Shown in pieces: positions 16,232 through 25,075 of a stretch of 64,000 bases of DNA. Every line of letters begins with the position of its first letter. Position 1 is the stretch's first letter. Under the pieces are notes generated by a model. The model worked only from the letters and a program-made list of their open reading frames with translations. It did no database searches and was not told the DNA's origin. Position numbers and translations under genes: made by a program. This stretch comes from G038396625 sp038396625 (GTDB lineage: Bacteria > Bacillota > Clostridia > Peptostreptococcales > Thermotaleaceae), in the NCBI GenBank assembly GCA_038396625.1, contig CP121688.1:434001-498000 (forward strand). The letters run 5' to 3'.

Positions 16232-16304
16232 TTGACAATCAAAAAAATCCATTGTATAATTAATAGATTATATGTTTGACAATTGGATAATAATATGGTA
16301 TCAT
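16232..16304 (+). promoter_or_regulatory. Tandem sigma-A promoters before veg
   Basis: P1: TTGACA (16232-16237), 17 bases, TATAAT (16255-16260), a perfect consensus. P2: TTGACA (16276-16281), 17 bases, TATCAT (16299-16304). Strong veg promoters are also known in B. subtilis. Confidence 0.85.
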
Positions 16305-16335
16305 TATACTGTATTATTTGAAAGAAGGTGATTAG

Positions 16336-16602
16336 GTGGCTGCGAAAAATACTTTGGCAGAGATTAAGATGAACGTAGAACACCTTGTTGGAGAAAAAGT
16401 TCGTTTAAAGGCCAACAAAGGAAGAAAAAAGGTATCTGTGAAGGAAGGCATTCTTGAACAAGCTTACCCTAACATCTTTGTGGTATGTATTGACGGTGGA
16501 TATAATTCGGTAAGAAGAGTCTCCTATAGTTACTCGGATATACTTACAGAAACAGTTGAAATAACAGTATGTGATAAAGAAAAAAAAGTTCAAGTCAGTT
16601 AG
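16336..16602 (+). CDS. veg: Veg family protein
   Basis: 88 aa, start GTG 16336 after GAAAGAAGGTGATT. The short basic protein with LVGEKVRLKANKGRKK and a SYSDILTETVE C-terminus matches the conserved Veg protein of Firmicutes. In B. subtilis veg also lies beside yabG; Veg affects biofilm gene expression, and its role in Clostridia is untested. Tandem consensus sigma-A promoters imply high vegetative expression, in contrast to the sporulation genes just upstream. A terminator follows. Confidence 0.92.
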   Translation: MAAKNTLAEIKMNVEHLVGEKVRLKANKGRKKVSVKEGILEQAYPNIFVVCIDGGYNSVRRVSYSYSDILTETVEITVCDKEKKVQVS

Positions 16603-16612
16603 ATGCCAATAA

Positions 16613-16646
16613 AACCGCTTAGTGTAGACTAGGTGGTTGTTTTTTT
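16613..16646 (+). terminator. Terminator after veg
   Basis: Stem AACCGCTTAG / CTAGGTGGTT (with G-U pairs) followed by a run of seven T. Confidence 0.8.
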
Positions 16647-16970
16647 ATCCAAAAAATTTTTTATAAAAAGACTTAAATTTTTATACATATTCTTATCCTT
16701 ACTAGGAAAAAGATAAGAGAATAAACTATAGGTGAATGAATGTTTGGGCAAAAAAGAATACAATAAATAAAGGAAGAATTTCTAAAAAATTACAAATTAT
16801 ACAGTGGATGAATATTCACATATTTTACATATAATACCATAAAGTTATATATGTTGAAAAATGAAGGCTTGAAAGAAAAATTATTTCTCTATATACTATA
16901 TTTAGAAAAATAAATCTATTCATAAAATACCAAATAAAACCTTTTATTCAAAAATAAGGAGGATCTATGG
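16647..16970. other. AT-rich intergenic region before arcA
   Basis: 324 bp without a convincing ORF. A TATAAT-like hexamer lies at 16830-16835 but has no good -35 partner. The arcA ribosome site (AAGGAGG) is at its right end. No structured RNA recognised. Confidence 0.5.
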
Positions 16971-18200
16971 ATGACAGAAAAGAAACCCTTTCTACATGTG
17001 CGCTCGGAAATCGGCAAATTAAAAGCTGTGATGCTGCATCGCCCTGGAAGAGAATTAGAAAGAATTACACCACAGTATTTACAAGAGCTACTCTTTGATG
17101 ATATTCCTTGGCTGAAAAAAATGCAAGAAGAACACAATGCTTTTGCAGATAAGTTAAGGGAAAGAGGTTGTATGGTATATTATTATCAAGAACTATTGGG
17201 AGATATTCTTGAAGATGAAAAGGTAAAAAAACGTTTGGTGGAGGAAGTTGTAGAAAAATGTAATATTGCCAATCCGGAACTTGAACGTTTTATAAAAGAT
17301 TTTGTATCTCAAAAATCTGCAAAAGAAGTAGCTGAAATACTTATTGCAGGGCTGCATAAAAGAGATGTTCCCGAGGTGCAAATGAAGAAGCGATTGGGGG
17401 ATTATATTAAAGAAGAATATCCCTTCTATATTAATCCATTGCCCAATTTATACTTTACTAGAGACCCAGGAGCAGTGATTGGAAATGGATTAAGTATAAA
17501 TGTGATGAACACCCATGCTAGAGAAAGAGAAACGATGATCTTAAAGCATTTATATGACTTCCATCCAGTTTTCAAAAAAGAAATCAGTCCCTTGTGGTAT
17601 AACTATGACTGCAAATACAGTATAGAAGGCGGCGACATATTGGTGCTTAGTGACAAAGTCATTGCCATTGGTTGTAGTGAAAGAACAACAGCTAGGGGCA
17701 TAGAAGACCTTGCCATGAATTTATTCCAAAGAGATGAAAAAGTAAAGGAAGTTATGGCGGTACAAATTCCTTTTACAAGAGCATATATGCATCTAGACAC
17801 AGTTTTTACGATGGTAGATTATGATAAATTTACCATATATCCTGGCATAGAAGAAAAAGTAAGAGCCTTTCGCTTAACCCCTGGAAAAACATGTCCAAAG
17901 GTGGAACCTATGTCTGATCTAAAAACAGCATTAAAGGCTTCTTTAGGCTTAGGAGCCATTGATTTTATCCAAAGTGGTGGAGGCGATGAGGTTACAGCAG
18001 CTAGAGAGCAGTGGAATGATAGTACCAATACTCTTGCCATTGCACCGGGAGTTGTGGTGACCTATAACAGAAATGAAATATCCAATGATACACTGCGTAA
18101 ACGAGGGATAGAAGTTGTCGAAATAGAAGGCTCAGAGCTTGTAAGAGGGCGTGGTGGTCCAAGATGTATGAGTATGCCTTTGGTGAGAGAAGAGCTATAA
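16971..18200 (+). CDS. arcA: Arginine deiminase
   Basis: 409 aa, start ATG 16971 behind AAGGAGGA. Hydrolyses L-arginine to citrulline and ammonia, first step of the ADI pathway. Family motifs in order: LHRPGRELERI near the N-terminus, NLYFTRDPG (about residue 158), SIEGGDIL (about 218), the catalytic His in HLDTVFTM (about 271) and the catalytic Cys in GGPRCMSMP near the C-terminus. The partner ornithine carbamoyltransferase is 5.5 kb downstream; no carbamate kinase is in the window. A bidirectional terminator separates it from the convergent amidohydrolase gene. Confidence 0.96.
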   Translation: MTEKKPFLHVRSEIGKLKAVMLHRPGRELERITPQYLQELLFDDIPWLKKMQEEHNAFADKLRERGCMVYYYQELLGDILEDEKVKKRLVEEVVEKCNIANPELERFIKDFVSQKSAKEVAEILIAGLHKRDVPEVQMKKRLGDYIKEEYPFYINPLPNLYFTRDPGAVIGNGLSINVMNTHARERETMILKHLYDFHPVFKKEISPLWYNYDCKYSIEGGDILVLSDKVIAIGCSERTTARGIEDLAMNLFQRDEKVKEVMAVQIPFTRAYMHLDTVFTMVDYDKFTIYPGIEEKVRAFRLTPGKTCPKVEPMSDLKTALKASLGLGAIDFIQSGGGDEVTAAREQWNDSTNTLAIAPGVVVTYNRNEISNDTLRKRGIEVVEIEGSELVRGRGGPRCMSMPLVREEL

Positions 18201-18212
18201 TCAAAATATAGA

Positions 18213-18254
18213 AGACCGATTCAAGAGGAAATCAAATTTCCGTTGAATCGGTCT
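18213..18254. terminator. Bidirectional terminator between arcA and the convergent amidohydrolase gene
   Basis: Twelve-base arms AGACCGATTCAA / TTGAATCGGTCT with an internal GGAAAT/ATTTCC stem. Confidence 0.85.
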
Positions 18255-18271
18255 GAAGATATATATACGTA

Positions 18272-19894
18272 CTATTGCTTATAGACCAAATGACCGCCTA
18301 CAAATGTCATTTCTACAGATACATCTTTGATTTGATCAGGTGCAATTGCATACAAATCGTCAGATAATACCACCATATCGGCCAGCTTGCCAGCTTCAAT
18401 GGAGCCCTTGATATCTTCTTCAAAGGAAGCATAGGCGGCACCTAGGGTAAAACCATATAAGGCTTGGTCTACTGTGAGTTTTTGATCAGGCATCCAGCCG
18501 TTCTCAGGATATCCATGGAGGTCTTTTCGTGTAACGGCTTCATAAATATTCGGTAAAACATCAAAGGGTTCAACGGGGCAATCAGAACCGCAAGCAACGT
18601 GTACGCCTCTATCGAAGAGTCCTTTCCAATTATAGCTTGTTTTTGTACGCGCTTTGCCAATGCGATCTTCAACAATATGAAGGTCATACCCTAAGAAAAT
18701 AGGTTGTATATAGGCGATGGCATCGAATTCCTTAAATTTATCAAGTAACACTTCGTCCGTAATTTGACAGTGTACAATGCCGTGGCGGGCATCACTTCTA
18801 GGATTTTGTTTTTGTGCTTTTTCTAAGCTTTCAAAGGCCATATACATGATTTTATCTCCAATGCCGTGGATGGCAATTTGCATTTTAGCATTATGCGCAG
18901 TGATGACCAGCTCATCCAACTCTTCTTGGGTAAATACAGGTATACCACAGGTGGTAGGATCATCTGCATAAGGTTCGCAAAGATAAGCAGTTCTAGCACC
19001 TAAGGAACCATCACCTAATAATTTCAAAGGACCGATTTTGAAGAATGTATTGCCATCTCCTGTGCGATAGCCTAAGTCCAAAAACTTCCGTAAGCGATCG
19101 ATATGTGGTAATAGGCATTGTTCATAAATTCGGACTGGTAATTGACCCGCTTCGCTCAGTTCTTTGTAAGCGCGTAGTACTTTTTGAAAATCTTTACTTG
19201 GAAGGGCTTCTAAATCATCGGTTTGAATAGAAGTTATTCCTTGACGCAGTGCGTTTTTGCAGCCAGAGGTAATCATGTTTTTAACGCCCTCTAAGTCAGG
19301 TTCTGGAATTTTATCATAAATGAGGTATCTTGCATTTTCTCTAAATATACCTAAGGGTTCACCGTTTTCATCTACATCGAAGTGACCTCCTTCTACTTGG
19401 CTGGTGTCTTTGGTAATCCTAGCTAATTCTAAGGCTTTACTGTTAACAATCACCACATGATAGCAAGCTCTTGTGAAGGCAATGGGATACTCAGTAGAAA
19501 TTTTATCTAAATCGTATCTATTGGGAAAGCGCTTCACGTCAAAGTGATCTTGATTCCATCCACCACCTTGAATCCATTGATGTTCTTGTAACGGATGATT
19601 TTCTATGAAAGCTTGACTCCGTTGAATGACTTCGTCAATTGATTTGGAACCGCTCAGGTCAACGGTTTGTAGGCTGTTTCCATAGTAGAGTAAGTGCATG
19701 TGACTGTCGATGAATCCTGGAACAAGCATTTTGCCCTCTAAGTCGATAACTTGAGAGGTTGCATCTTTGAAGGCGAGTATTTCTTCATTGCTACCTACTT
19801 TAATGATTTTTCCATCTTTTACAGCTACAGCTTCTGCTCTAGGGTTTGAAGCATCCATGGTTACGATTTTGCCGTTTGTTAAAATTAATGACAT
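18272..19894 (-). CDS. Metal-dependent amidohydrolase (YtcJ-type)
   Basis: 540 aa on the minus strand, start ATG 19894 with AAGGGAGGG just upstream; an in-frame ATG nine codons earlier lies before the ribosome site. The N-terminal beta region (MSLILTNGKIVTMD) leads to the metal motif GFIDSHMHL (about residue 65) and later HGIGDK, HCQITDE and GSDCPVEPF, the arrangement of the amidohydrolase_3/YtcJ family. Such enzymes hydrolyse amide, formamide or imidazolone substrates; the substrate here is unknown. It faces arcA and is flanked by arginine genes, so a role with arginine-derived or N-acylated amino compounds is possible but not shown. Confidence 0.88.
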   Translation of the reverse strand: MSLILTNGKIVTMDASNPRAEAVAVKDGKIIKVGSNEEILAFKDATSQVIDLEGKMLVPGFIDSHMHLLYYGNSLQTVDLSGSKSIDEVIQRSQAFIENHPLQEHQWIQGGGWNQDHFDVKRFPNRYDLDKISTEYPIAFTRACYHVVIVNSKALELARITKDTSQVEGGHFDVDENGEPLGIFRENARYLIYDKIPEPDLEGVKNMITSGCKNALRQGITSIQTDDLEALPSKDFQKVLRAYKELSEAGQLPVRIYEQCLLPHIDRLRKFLDLGYRTGDGNTFFKIGPLKLLGDGSLGARTAYLCEPYADDPTTCGIPVFTQEELDELVITAHNAKMQIAIHGIGDKIMYMAFESLEKAQKQNPRSDARHGIVHCQITDEVLLDKFKEFDAIAYIQPIFLGYDLHIVEDRIGKARTKTSYNWKGLFDRGVHVACGSDCPVEPFDVLPNIYEAVTRKDLHGYPENGWMPDQKLTVDQALYGFTLGAAYASFEEDIKGSIEAGKLADMVVLSDDLYAIAPDQIKDVSVEMTFVGGHLVYKQ

Positions 19895-20306
19895 TGATAA
19901 GTTCCCTCCCTTATACCACAAAAGAAAATTTAGAATTTTTCTTTATTATATCCTTAAATGAACATTGTTTCAAATCATGTGTACAAAAACCTGCAGAAAG
20001 CATAAAAGGAGTTCCAAATAGCATTGTGTTTTTCTAAAAATTCAGAGAATCCATCAACGTTTCTTTACACCCAATAGTAACTATGCTATGCTTTAATGGG
20101 ATTTATCCCTTTAAATAGGGTTTTGTTTTATATTTTAAGTATTACAATATATAGGAGTGTGTTTGTAAAAATTTCTTTTTACCAATGAGAGAAAGTAACA
20201 ATATGATATTCAAGGAGACAAAGAAACTATCATGCCTCTAAATATGAAGTATCATGTGAAAAGCCAAATTTGAACAGCACATATCCACATCAAAGGAGGA
20301 TTTAAT
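19895..20306. other. Intergenic region between the amidohydrolase and rocB-like genes (divergent)
   Basis: 412 bp holding the control regions of two divergent genes. A weak CCCT-AGGG hairpin with a following T-rich run is at about 20108-20130. No clear promoter or riboswitch was recognised. Confidence 0.4.
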
Positions 20307-21944
20307 ATGCATAAAAACACCCCTGAGGGAATCAAGGAAATTCTTTTCAGAATGGTAGCATGTTCAAGTGTTTCGGGTACAAAGGATGAAATCAACATGG
20401 CGAAGGAAATCTATGATATTTTCAATGAAATGCCCTACTTTCAAAATAATCCCGAATATTTAGCTTTAAATCCTATCGAACACGATGCATTAGGCAGATA
20501 TTTTGTAACCGCCCTTGTAAGAGGAAAAGGGAATAAGACAGTTGTATTTATTAATCATATTGATACAGTAGATTATAATGGATTTGGACCCTATAAACAT
20601 TTAGCCCTTGATCCTGAAAGATTAACCCGGGAACTAAATCCAGAGCATTTGCCAAAAGAAGCCAGAGAAGATCTATTAACAGGAGATTGGCTCTTTGGAC
20701 GAGGGATTATGGATATGAAATGTGGAGGCGCATTAGAAGCTGCATTATTAAGTGAAGTAAGTGAATATGCAGAGGATTTTGAAGGAAATCTGTTATTCCT
20801 TGGTGTACCTGACGAAGAAAACAATTCTGCAGGAATGATTGGTGCCATACCAATATTAAATAAGCTAAAAGAAACATATGATCTAGATTATGTAGCGTTG
20901 ATTAATAATGAACCCCATCCTGTAAGTGATGGACAGCATGATCTTCATATTGGAAGTATGGGTAAGGTGCTACCAATCTTCTATTGTATGGGAAAAGAAA
21001 CCCATGCAGGTCAGTTACTACAAGGTTTAAATGCAGATTTATTATTGGCAGAAATCCAAAAAGAGATGGAGCTGAACATGGAGCTTGTGGATGAAGCAGA
21101 TGGAGAATATACCTATCCACCAACAGTTTTGAAGATGGGAGATACCAAGGAATTATATAATGTATCTACACCTTTAACGGCTTATGCTTACTATAATGTG
21201 TTGACATTACAATTTTCTCCCAAGCAAATCATGGACATTTTGAAAAAGATTGCCAACACTGCTTTTGAAAATACTTTAAATAGATTTAAAGAAACTATTG
21301 GTGCATATAAAGAACTTACGGGAGAAGTGTTTGATTGTCCATGGGTATCAAAGGTGCATACCTATGAAGAAATTTATCAATACAATGTAGAACATATTGG
21401 TCCTTCCTTTGAAGAACATATGAACACATTTATTTTGGAGCACAAGGATAAAGCAGTGGACGAAAGAGATTTTGCAATCCAAGTAATTGGAGAGGTTTGT
21501 AGATTGTGTCCCGATAGAGATCCAAAGATCATCATCGGCTTTGCTCCCCCTTACTATCCACATGTAAGAAATAAGGGTGAAACAGAAAAAGAAATCAATA
21601 TGCTCAACTGCGTTGAAAAAGTATTAGCATATAGTAAAGAAAAATTTGATGTAGATTGGAAGGTAAACAAATTCTATAAGCAGCTATCGGATATGAGCTA
21701 TTGTGGGGTACAGGATGCCCAAGGAATTTTGGATATGTTAAAACCAAATATGCCCACATTAGGCTATACTTATTTCTTACCTTTAGAAGAGATGGCAAAA
21801 TTCAATGTACCTGTGCTAAATCTTGGACCATGGGGAAAAGATCTTCATAAATTTACAGAAAGATTATATGCGCCCTTTGCTTTTGAAACAGTACCTAAGA
21901 TTTTAAAATTTGCAACTTTAAATTTACTAGGCATAAATGAATAA
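20307..21944 (+). CDS. M20-family peptidase, RocB-like (arginine utilisation protein)
   Basis: 545 aa, start ATG 20307 with AAAGGAGGA. Metallopeptidase fold of family M20: NHIDTVD (about residue 77), GRGIMDMKCGG (about 132-142) and DEENNSAGM (about 172) carry the two-metal ligands; the long length and C-terminal insert match RocB of B. subtilis, encoded with arginine catabolic genes but of uncertain biochemical function. It lies between arcA and argG, which supports a role in arginine or arginine-peptide use. A role as a general dipeptidase is an alternative. Confidence 0.82.
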   Translation: MHKNTPEGIKEILFRMVACSSVSGTKDEINMAKEIYDIFNEMPYFQNNPEYLALNPIEHDALGRYFVTALVRGKGNKTVVFINHIDTVDYNGFGPYKHLALDPERLTRELNPEHLPKEAREDLLTGDWLFGRGIMDMKCGGALEAALLSEVSEYAEDFEGNLLFLGVPDEENNSAGMIGAIPILNKLKETYDLDYVALINNEPHPVSDGQHDLHIGSMGKVLPIFYCMGKETHAGQLLQGLNADLLLAEIQKEMELNMELVDEADGEYTYPPTVLKMGDTKELYNVSTPLTAYAYYNVLTLQFSPKQIMDILKKIANTAFENTLNRFKETIGAYKELTGEVFDCPWVSKVHTYEEIYQYNVEHIGPSFEEHMNTFILEHKDKAVDERDFAIQVIGEVCRLCPDRDPKIIIGFAPPYYPHVRNKGETEKEINMLNCVEKVLAYSKEKFDVDWKVNKFYKQLSDMSYCGVQDAQGILDMLKPNMPTLGYTYFLPLEEMAKFNVPVLNLGPWGKDLHKFTERLYAPFAFETVPKILKFATLNLLGINE

Positions 21945-22036
21945 AAAAATGTATCGTAGAGGCACAGGGGAGTGTGCGGCTACAATGCTCGGCAAAAGAT
22001 ATAATAAAAATAAATAAAATCAACGAAAAAACTTTG

Positions 22037-22066
22037 ATAGGGCAAGCGTTCGCTTGTCCTATTTTG
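22037..22066 (+). terminator. Terminator after the rocB-like gene
   Basis: Stem ATAGGGCAAGCG / CGCTTGTCCTAT with a TT loop and TTTTG tail. Upstream, 21945-22030 holds nothing recognisable. Confidence 0.85.
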
Positions 22067-22236
22067 TGTTTAAAATTAATAAATATTCAATAAAACTCAT
22101 TTATATAAATTATTTATATCATAGCTTTACCAATTTGTAAATATATACTTCAAAAAACAAACTGAGAAATATAGACGTATTCCTTGTAAATATAATAAAT
22201 GATATAAAACAACCATAAGAAGACAATAAAAAATAA

Positions 22237-22296
22237 TGAATAATTATAAAAAAAAATTCATAAATATGTTGCATAATTATAAAAACGTGCTATAAT
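22237..22296 (+). promoter_or_regulatory. argG promoter with possible ArgR boxes
   Basis: TTGCAT (22269-22274), 16 bases, TATAAT (22291-22296): a good sigma-A promoter. TGAATAATTATA (22237-22248) and GCATAATTATA (22271-22281, overlapping the -35) resemble half or full ARG boxes (TGAATnnnnATTCA-like). ArgR control is suggested, not shown. Confidence 0.55.
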
Positions 22297-22330
22297 AGAT
22301 TTAACAAAATTGATGTGGGGGGTTATGGAT

Positions 22331-23557
22331 ATGCAAAAAGAAAAGGTTGTGTTGGCTTACTCTGGGGGACTAGATACCTCCGTGATCCTGAAATGGTTAA
22401 AAGAAACTTATAATTATGAGGTAGTCGCCGTTTGTGTAGATGTAGGTCAAGAAGATGATTTTGAAGCAGTGAAGAAAAAAGCTATTGCTACAGGCGCTAT
22501 TAGTGCTTATGTAGTGGATGTAAAGGAAGAATTTATTACAGATTATATTTACCCAACGCTAAAAGCAGGAGCGGTATATGAAGATGATTACTTATTGGGT
22601 ACATCCTTTGCAAGACCATTGATTTCTAAAAAGTTATTAGAAATTGCAGAAAAAGAAGGGGCTGTAGCCATTGCTCATGGTGCTACTGGGAAGGGAAATG
22701 ATCAAGTACGTTTTGAAGCCAGTATCAAAGCTTTGAATCCGCATATGAAGCTGATTGCACCATGGAGAGTATGGGATCTTAAATCGAGAGAAGATTGTAT
22801 TGATTATGCACAAAAGCATAACATTCCAATACCGGTTACAAAGAAAAGTATTTATAGTCGTGACCAAAACATATGGCATATCAGTCATGAGGGTGGCAAT
22901 TTAGAAGATCCATGGAATGAGCATGATACCAGTATCTATATGATGAGTGTTGCGCCTGAAGAGGCACCAGATAAACCTGCCTATGTTGAAATTCAATTTG
23001 AAAAAGGGATTCCTGTAGCAGTAGATGGAAAAACATATAATCCTGTAGAAATGGTTACGATGCTGAATCAATTAGCTGGAGCCCATGGGGTTGGTATCAT
23101 TGATATTATTGAAAATAGACTCGTAGGGATGAAGTCCCGTGGAATCTATGAAACGCCGGGAGGAACCTTATTATTTGAAGCCCATAAAGCCCTTGAAAAA
23201 TTAACTTTAGATAGAGCCACCTTGAGCTTTAAGAAAATCGTTGCAGAAAAATATGCACAGTTGGTTTACGATGGGCTGTGGTTTACACCACTTAAAGAAG
23301 CTTTAGATCAGTTTGTAGACAGTACGCAAGCAAATGTAACGGGAAAAGTAAAATTAAAGCTTTTCAAGGGAAGCTGTGCAGCCGTTGCTACTGCATCACC
23401 TTTCTCCTTATATAATGAAGAATTCGTTACCTTTGGGGAAGATGATGTATACAATCAACAGGATGCAGAAGGATTTATTAACCTATTTGCACTGCCATTA
23501 ACCATCCGTGCTATTATGAACGAAAAAAAGAATGAAAAAGAAGAACAAGTGGGATAA
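22331..23557 (+). CDS. argG: Argininosuccinate synthase
   Basis: 408 aa. I start at ATG 22331 because GGGGGG lies 8 nt upstream; in-frame starts at 22313 and 22325 sit on or before that site. ATP-dependent condensation of citrulline and aspartate to argininosuccinate. The nucleotide-binding signature AYSGGLDTS is at about residue 9, with HGATGKGNDQVRFE, SREDCIDYA and the ESR-like C-terminal half at the usual positions and length. argH is absent from the window. It is followed after 177 bp by the ornithine carbamoyltransferase gene, so citrulline could be pulled either way depending on conditions. Confidence 0.96.
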   Translation: MQKEKVVLAYSGGLDTSVILKWLKETYNYEVVAVCVDVGQEDDFEAVKKKAIATGAISAYVVDVKEEFITDYIYPTLKAGAVYEDDYLLGTSFARPLISKKLLEIAEKEGAVAIAHGATGKGNDQVRFEASIKALNPHMKLIAPWRVWDLKSREDCIDYAQKHNIPIPVTKKSIYSRDQNIWHISHEGGNLEDPWNEHDTSIYMMSVAPEEAPDKPAYVEIQFEKGIPVAVDGKTYNPVEMVTMLNQLAGAHGVGIIDIIENRLVGMKSRGIYETPGGTLLFEAHKALEKLTLDRATLSFKKIVAEKYAQLVYDGLWFTPLKEALDQFVDSTQANVTGKVKLKLFKGSCAAVATASPFSLYNEEFVTFGEDDVYNQQDAEGFINLFALPLTIRAIMNEKKNEKEEQVG

Positions 23558-23734
23558 AGGGCAGGAAATGCGCCATATGGATAAATCATGATGTTGGTGA
23601 CAAGGGAACTTCGATAAATGGATATTCACTATATTGATAGGGATCTTCCGATGCTTAGTGGAGCTGAAGGAGTTCCTTTCTATTCTAAAGGATAAGCCCT
23701 AACACCACGAAGGGCTAATAAGAGGAGGGATATC

Positions 23735-24730
23735 ATGGCCGTTAATTTAAAAGGCAGAAATTTTTTGACATTAAAAGAATTTACAGCTCAAGAAATTCTG
23801 TATTTACTTCATTTAGCCAAAGATTTGAAGCAGAAAAAGAGAATGGGCATAAAAGGCAAATTATTAGAAGGCAAAAATATTGTATTACTATTTGAAAAAC
23901 TTTCTACACGAACAAGATGTGCCTTTGAAGTGGGGGCCATGGATGAAAGTGCAGGCGTTACGTTCTTGGGCATGCAGGACAGTCATATCAGCAAAAAAGA
24001 ATCCATTGAAGATACGGCAAAGGTACTGGGAAGAATGTATGATGCCATAGAATTTAGAGGTTTTCAACAAGAAACGGTAGAAATCTTGGCAAAGCATGCG
24101 GGTGTCCCAGTGTGGAATGGGCTTACAGATCTATATCACCCTACCCAGATATTGGCGGATTTTCTAACAATCATGGAGAATGTTCCCAAACCTCTGTACA
24201 AAGTGAAATTTGTATATGTAGGAGATGCTAGAAACAATATGGGCAATTCTTTAATGATTGGGGCTGTAAAAATGGGGATGGATTTTGTTGCCTTAGCACC
24301 CGAAGCATTATTTCCTGATGAAAATTTGGTAAAAGAAATGGAAGAAGTGGCAAAACAAACAGGTGCTAAAATCACATTGACAGAGGACATCGAAGAAGCT
24401 GTAATAAATGCAGATGTGATCTATACAGATGTGTGGGTATCCATGGGTGAAGAAGAGCAGTTTGAAGCAAGAATTCATCAGCTCCTTCCCTATCAGGTAA
24501 ATATGACGATGCTTCAAAAGACAAAAAATCCAGATGTATGTTTTATGCATTGTCTACCAGCCTTTCATGATTTGGAGACAAAAGTGGCAAAAGAAGTTTT
24601 TGAGAAATATGGTATCAAGGAGATGGAGGTAACCGATGAAGTTTTTCGCAGCAAACATTCCGTGGTATTTGATGAAGCAGAAAACAGACTGCATACGATT
24701 AAAGCGGTAATGGTGGCTACACTGGCATAG
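23735..24730 (+). CDS. argF/arcB: Ornithine carbamoyltransferase
   Basis: 331 aa, start ATG 23735 behind AAGAGGAGGG. Carbamoyl-phosphate site STRTRCAFE (about residue 56), ornithine-side motifs DLYHPTQILADF and the catalytic HCLPAFHD (about 270). The length and the presence of arcA nearby favour the catabolic (arcB) role, phosphorolysis of citrulline, but sequence alone does not separate it from the biosynthetic argF, and argG next door favours biosynthesis; the enzyme may do both. The 177-bp leader after argG contains a small AGCCCT...AGGGCT hairpin but no terminator, so co-transcription with argG is likely. Confidence 0.93.
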   Translation: MAVNLKGRNFLTLKEFTAQEILYLLHLAKDLKQKKRMGIKGKLLEGKNIVLLFEKLSTRTRCAFEVGAMDESAGVTFLGMQDSHISKKESIEDTAKVLGRMYDAIEFRGFQQETVEILAKHAGVPVWNGLTDLYHPTQILADFLTIMENVPKPLYKVKFVYVGDARNNMGNSLMIGAVKMGMDFVALAPEALFPDENLVKEMEEVAKQTGAKITLTEDIEEAVINADVIYTDVWVSMGEEEQFEARIHQLLPYQVNMTMLQKTKNPDVCFMHCLPAFHDLETKVAKEVFEKYGIKEMEVTDEVFRSKHSVVFDEAENRLHTIKAVMVATLA

Positions 24731-24751
24731 AGAAGAAGATAGGGGTAAAAG

Positions 24752-24778
24752 ATCCGAGAGAAAATTCTCGGATTTTTT
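24752..24778 (+). terminator. Terminator after ornithine carbamoyltransferase
   Basis: Stem ATCCGAGA / TCTCGGAT with T6 tail. The next 297 bp (24779-25075) are AT-rich with no feature I can support. Confidence 0.85.
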
Positions 24779-25075
24779 GTTGTCTGCATATTTGTTAAGG
24801 AAACCTTACCCCTTTGTAGAAACGTATTGGCGGTTTGTTATAAAAATATGGTCTATCATAAAAAATGATAAATCTATAAATATTACTAAATTGTGAAACA
24901 TTATCCATTTTAATAGCGTCTAATATAAAGGAGAAATTAAATCTAAATAGAAAATATAACCTTATACGGATTACAACTGACAATGGGCAGGATGAAAAGC
25001 ATATTCAATAGATGTGTAGAATAATATACAAAAGGGTAAAGAAAAATAGGAGAAATGCATGAAGGGGAGGAGTTT

